Source of the DNA: an uncultured Mucilaginibacter sp.
GTDB taxonomy: Bacteria > Bacteroidota > Bacteroidia > Sphingobacteriales > Sphingobacteriaceae
NCBI RefSeq assembly: GCF_946481715.1
Contig: NZ_CAMLOV010000219.1
Coordinates: 1-8,020 of the forward strand
DNA: 8,020 nt
Reading direction: 5' to 3'
Every line of letters begins with the position of its first letter. The stretch's first letter is position 1. A program made the translations under genes and the position numbers. Below the pieces are notes generated by a model that searched no databases, had not been told where the DNA came from, and worked only from the letters and a program-made list of their open reading frames with translations. Below, in pieces: positions 5,269 to 8,020 of the stretch.

Positions 5269-6579
5269 ATGAGAAAAACACTCCTCGCTGCGATAGCACT
5301 GCTTTCCTTATCGGCATCAGCACAAACTACCGCATCGCACAAGTTGGTAAGCAGCAAGGCAGATGCTATGAAAGGCCAGCTCATTGCCTGGCGGAGGGAT
5401 TTTCACGAGCACCCCGAATTAGGTAACCGCGAGGTGCGCACATCAGGCATCGTTGCAAAATATTTAACATCGCTTGGCATCGATGTGCAAACGGGCGTTG
5501 CTACTACCGGCGTGGTGGGCATTTTAAAGGGCGGCAAGCCCGGCCCGGTTGTGGCTTTACGTGCAGATATGGATGGTTTACCCGTTACCGAACGTACGCC
5601 TGTCCCCTTTGCATCTAAAGTAAAAGCACAGTATAACGGGCAGGAAGTCGGCGTAATGCATGCCTGCGGGCATGATGCGCACATGGCGATACTGATGGGG
5701 GTTGCAAAAATACTTTCGGGCATGAAAGCCGACCTGCACGGCACCGTTAAATTCATTTTTCAACCGGCAGAAGAAGGCGCGCCTGAAGGAGAGAAAGGCG
5801 GCGCCGAGCAAATGGTGAAGGAAGGGGTTTTGGAAAACCCGAAGGTGGATGCGGTGTTTGGGCTGCACATCTGGTCTTCTATAGAAGCGGGTAAGATCTA
5901 TTACCGTCCGGGCGGCACAATGGCCGGGGTTAACGATATCAAAATAACCGTTAAAGGCAAATCATCGCACGGGGCCTACCCATGGAGCAGTATAGACCCG
6001 GTTGTAGTATCCGCGCAGATCATCAGCGGGCTGCAAACTATTGTAAGCCGTAATGTAAACATTACCGAAAACCCTGCCGTAGTAACTATAGGTACTATCA
6101 ATGGCGGCTCCCGGTTTAACATCATCCCCGAAATTGTAACCATGACGGGTACTATTCGCTATTTTTCGGAATCAGATGAGAAACTGGTTATTGGCAACGT
6201 ACGCCGTATCGCGACCAAAACAGCGGAGGCTTACGGCGCAACCGTAGCTATACAAATACCTTACACCCACACCTACCCGGTTACTTTTAACGATGTAGCC
6301 CTCACGGCCAAAATGCTGCCCACCTTAGAGGCCAGTGCCGGCAAGGAAAATGTAGAGCTGCGCCCCCCGGTTACCGGTGCCGAAGATTTTAGCTTTTTTC
6401 AGCAAAAGGTGCCCGGCATCTTCTTCTTTTTAGGCGGGATGCCAAAAGGCCAGGACCCGCTAACCGCGCCATCGCACCACACGCCCGATTTTTATTTGGA
6501 TGAGAGCGGCTTTGCCCTCGGCGTAAAGGCGCTGTGTAATTTAACGTTGGATTATATGGCCATGCCTAAAAGTAAATAA
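5269..6579 (+). CDS. Exported M20D metallo-amidohydrolase, copy 2
   Basis: This tandem paralogue of 3905..5215 has exactly the same length (436 residues) and about 83% identity (72 differences counted by hand, no gaps). The signal peptide is MRKTLLAAIALLSLSASA, with Gln19 next. All metal ligands are kept: Cys133 and His135 in HACGHDAH, Glu168/Glu169 in QPAEEG, His200 and His404. Differences cluster in the signal peptide and first 40 residues, in 202-225, in 253-335 around the dimerisation domain, and at 395-402. Residues 41-200 are about 93% identical. Trp202 beside ligand His200 replaces Asn202 of copy 1 and is the more aromatic pocket. Conservation of the catalytic set argues that both copies are active, with possibly different substrate preferences. 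The 53-base spacer contains only AT-rich leader sequence and no clear terminator, so the copies are probably co-transcribed. The next gene starts one base after the stop. Confidence 0.93.
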   Translation: MRKTLLAAIALLSLSASAQTTASHKLVSSKADAMKGQLIAWRRDFHEHPELGNREVRTSGIVAKYLTSLGIDVQTGVATTGVVGILKGGKPGPVVALRADMDGLPVTERTPVPFASKVKAQYNGQEVGVMHACGHDAHMAILMGVAKILSGMKADLHGTVKFIFQPAEEGAPEGEKGGAEQMVKEGVLENPKVDAVFGLHIWSSIEAGKIYYRPGGTMAGVNDIKITVKGKSSHGAYPWSSIDPVVVSAQIISGLQTIVSRNVNITENPAVVTIGTINGGSRFNIIPEIVTMTGTIRYFSESDEKLVIGNVRRIATKTAEAYGATVAIQIPYTHTYPVTFNDVALTAKMLPTLEASAGKENVELRPPVTGAEDFSFFQQKVPGIFFFLGGMPKGQDPLTAPSHHTPDFYLDESGFALGVKALCNLTLDYMAMPKSK

Positions 6580-6580
6580 C

Positions 6581-7237
6581 ATGCAACCCGAACTGATCAC
6601 CTACCAAAAGTTTAATGACCCTGGGCTGGCGGATGAACTTGCCACGCTTTTGCAGCAAAACGATATCATATATAAAATAGAGGAGCAGTCCTTCTCGTTT
6701 AACCCCACTTTTTATGCGGATGAAACGGCTAAGGATTATGCCGTAAAAATAAGCGCGGACGATTTTGGGCGGGTAAATGAATTGTTGCAAGCCGAGAGTG
6801 CCGAAGAAATAAAGGAGGTTGATGAAGAACATTATCTTTTTAAATTTACCAATGAAGAGCTAAGAGATTTAATTGCCAAACGCGACGAGTGGAGCGCCTT
6901 CGACTACCAGCTTGCTATAAAAATACTGAATGAACGCGGCATAAGCATGGATGAGCAAGCCATTGCCGAATTGAATGAGCAACGTTTGGAAGAGTTGAAG
7001 CAAACCGAACCACCGCAAACAACGTGGATAATATTGGGCTATATAATGGCTGCCTTAGGTGGAGTGTTAGGCACACTCGTGGGCTGGCATTTATTCAACT
7101 ACAAAAAAACTTTGCCTAACGGCGAGAAAGTATATGGTTATTCTGAAGCTGACCAGAAGCAAGGCAGGATAATATTTTACCTCTCCTTTGTGGGGATAGC
7201 TTTGGCAATTTATTTTAGGCTTTCGCGGGACGTATGA
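6581..7237 (+). CDS. DUF2007-like protein with two C-terminal membrane helices
   Basis: The protein has 218 residues and its ATG lies one base after the stop of the second amidohydrolase, so translation is likely coupled. Residues 1-70 (ITYQKFNDPGLADELATLLQ, then IIYKIEEQ and DYAVKISADDFGRVNELLQ) resemble the DUF2007 'putative signal transducing' fold, a small alpha/beta domain often fused to membrane anchors. Residues 75-145 are charged and helical (EELRDLIAKRDEWSAFDYQ; then Glu/Gln-rich). Hydrophobic helices lie at about 149-171 and 197-213, separated by a polar loop (KKTLPNGEKVYGYSEADQKQ). There is no signal peptide, so the N-terminal domain is probably cytoplasmic. Its function is unknown. 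The final residues FRLSRDV run directly into the remains of a phosphatase gene, so the C-terminus may have been altered by the deletion that formed that junction. Confidence 0.8.
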   Translation: MQPELITYQKFNDPGLADELATLLQQNDIIYKIEEQSFSFNPTFYADETAKDYAVKISADDFGRVNELLQAESAEEIKEVDEEHYLFKFTNEELRDLIAKRDEWSAFDYQLAIKILNERGISMDEQAIAELNEQRLEELKQTEPPQTTWIILGYIMAALGGVLGTLVGWHLFNYKKTLPNGEKVYGYSEADQKQGRIIFYLSFVGIALAIYFRLSRDV

Positions 7238-7503
7238 AGTACGCTCGGTGGGTACAAGTGACAAAGCACGGGTACACCTGAGCCAAAAGATGTTGGATTG
7301 GGCGGATGCGGTTTTTGTAATGGAATACAAGCATCAAACAACACTTTCAGCTAAACGGCAAAACAATTGTTGTGCTGGATATTGACGACATTTACCCCTT
7401 TAACGACCCGGATTTGGTGGAGATATTACAGGCAAGTTTTAGCAGAGTATTCAACAATCTGGGATCAATCCATTATATTAGCACACCTAAACCAAAACAA
7501 TGA
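7230..7503 (+). pseudogene. Truncated, frameshifted low-molecular-weight protein tyrosine phosphatase-like gene (COG4551 type)
   Basis: The frame beginning near 7233 reads YEVRSVGTSDKARVHLSQKM, then LDWADAVFVMEYKH, to about 7334. The frame changes there and continues as KQHFQLNGKT then IVVLDIDDIYPFNDPDLVEI, ending at TGA 7501-7503. Together these match the middle and end of the small phosphatase family with the conserved RSAGTS, WAD.(I/V)FVME and VLDI.D.Y..(N/M)DPEL blocks. Removing one base, for example C7335, restores a single frame, so a +1 frameshift is the simplest lesion. A second slip in TTTT (7437-7440) is possible, because dropping one T gives QASLAEY, close to the usual family end. 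The N-terminal 30 or so residues, with the CX5R catalytic P-loop, are absent, and the upstream sequence belongs to the 218-residue gene. No functional phosphatase can be made even if the frameshift were a sequencing error. Confidence 0.78.
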
Positions 7504-7946
7504 CTTTCAGAAAAATCTTGCTTCCCCTCCTGCTAATACTGGCAATCGCTTCCTGTAAAAAAGATTGGACAAAAAGCTTCGACGAGCGGCTGCAAGGCAA
7601 GTGGTACCTTACCGAAAAAATAATCGCCACGTATAAAAACGGAAACAAAACTGAGCAGCAAACCACTTACACCAGTGCCGATGCTTTTATTGTTTTTAAT
7701 AAGGACCATTCCGGATTGTATCAAAGCCCCGAAGCGGGTAGCGTTACGTTTGGTTATGCGCTTTCGCCGTCGGGTGTTACCCTCACCTTGTATTACCCCT
7801 CCGGCAGTAACATACTAACCAAAACGGCAACTATCATGCTACTAACCGACGACAACCTTAAATACGAAGAAGACGCCCAATTCAGCAACGAAGGCGTCAA
7901 CGTAATACGCACCATCGTTTCCGAGTCATTCACCAGAAAGCATTAA
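7500..7946 (+). CDS. Lipocalin-like lipoprotein
   Basis: The protein has 148 residues. The N-terminus MTFRKILLPLLLILAIASC is a lipoprotein signal peptide with lipobox I-A-S-Cys19, and the mature protein starts CKKDW. The Lys-Lys-Asp after the cysteine is common in Bacteroidota lipoproteins and may affect surface export, but its effect here is not known. After the anchor, FDERLQGKWYLTEKIIATYK (26-45) is the typical opening strand of the small lipocalin-like/DUF4923-type beta-barrel family: a G-K-W motif followed by alternating beta strands. The rest (FIVFNKDHSGLYQ, VTLTLYYPSG, ATIMLLTDDNLKYEEDAQ) is beta-rich, with no catalytic residues apparent. The start ATG overlaps the stop of the decayed phosphatase frame as ATGA. 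The ligand is unknown. No terminator is seen after the stop; a repeat begins 11 bases later. Confidence 0.82.
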   Translation: MTFRKILLPLLLILAIASCKKDWTKSFDERLQGKWYLTEKIIATYKNGNKTEQQTTYTSADAFIVFNKDHSGLYQSPEAGSVTFGYALSPSGVTLTLYYPSGSNILTKTATIMLLTDDNLKYEEDAQFSNEGVNVIRTIVSESFTRKH

Positions 7947-7957
7947 GCGGTTCCCCA

Positions 7958-8020
7958 TGTCATTTCGAACCGAGGTACGAGGGAGAAATCTTATACAACA
8001 TGCATTGCGGACATGCAAAT
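7958..8020. repeat. Intergenic repeat, first part only, cut by window edge
   Basis: The stretch begins TGTCATTTCGAACCGAGG and continues with ACGAGGGAGAAATCTTATAC. It is of the 'TGTCATTTCGA...GAGAAATCTTATAC' type that is scattered between genes in Sphingobacteriaceae and relatives (known from general familiarity, not a search here). It ends TGCGGACATG (8005-8014), and that 10-base word also occurs in the palindromic element at 3746-3755. Such repeats usually form long hairpins, so the complementary arm would be expected just beyond the window. Confidence 0.5.

Larger units (their letters stand above)
3905..6579 (+). repeat. Tandem gene duplication of the M20D amidohydrolase
   Basis: Two co-directional 1311-base reading frames align end to end without gaps. 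The last stretch of both (from AEDFSFFQQKVPGIFFFLGG to the stop) is nearly identical in protein, with mainly third-base changes in DNA. That indicates an old duplication held by selection rather than a recent one, or partial gene conversion at the 3' ends. Confidence 0.85.

Noticed and set aside
7234..7281. ATGA overlap at the end of the 218-residue gene as the start of a new gene
   Set aside because: The frame gives only 15 codons before a stop and is out of frame with the phosphatase remains.
7367..7558. 63-codon frame starting in the phosphatase remains and running into the lipoprotein gene
   Set aside because: Its middle may be a third frame of the decayed phosphatase (LAEYS), but the rest overlaps the lipoprotein signal peptide out of frame.

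Overview
The window looks like a chromosomal fragment from a Bacteroidota member of the Sphingobacteriaceae (Mucilaginibacter/Pedobacter type). Four things point there: A-rich leaders without Shine-Dalgarno sequences, -7 boxes of the Bacteroidota form TAnnTTTG, a lipoprotein with Lys-Lys-Asp straight after the lipobox cysteine, and the families present. These are a long exported PIG-L deacetylase, M20D amidohydrolases with -ASAQ signal peptides, an SSS symporter and a lipocalin-like lipoprotein. The assignment is inferred from style and families, not from a marker gene.

Left part (1-3218, all minus strand, read right to left). A secreted 852-residue PIG-L/LmbE-type deacetylase is followed after 110 bases by a tightly packed trio. 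The trio is a 61-residue two-helix membrane protein, a previously easy-to-miss 41-residue GTG-started membrane protein (252..377), and the N-terminal 85 residues of a sodium:solute symporter that runs off the left edge. The last three genes overlap by 14 and 4 bases, so they are probably translationally coupled. The deacetylase plus symporter arrangement suggests release of an acylated amino-sugar-like compound outside the cytoplasm followed by uptake; that pairing is inference.

Middle (3219-3904). This 686-base divergent intergenic region has no convincing gene but is full of structure. It holds a -7 box five bases from the deacetylase start (possibly a leaderless mRNA) and a cluster of TGGAACAC words in direct and inverted orientation. 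It also holds a 251-base nested palindromic element (3548..3798) with terminal inverted repeats and strong internal hairpins, resembling a MITE or REP-like intergenic repeat.

Right part (3905-8020, all plus strand). Two tandem exported M20D metallo-amidohydrolases are about 83% identical by hand count and both keep all metal ligands. They are followed one base later by a 218-residue protein with a DUF2007-like N-terminus and two C-terminal membrane helices. Next come the remains of a low-molecular-weight protein tyrosine phosphatase-like gene (COG4551 type), which has lost its N-terminus and catalytic loop and carries at least one frameshift. Its last reading frame ends in an ATGA overlap with a 148-residue lipocalin-like lipoprotein. 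The window closes in the first part of a second intergenic repeat family (7958..8020).

The best candidates for something undescribed are the two micro-membrane proteins coupled to the symporter and the palindromic element in the divergent intergenic region.
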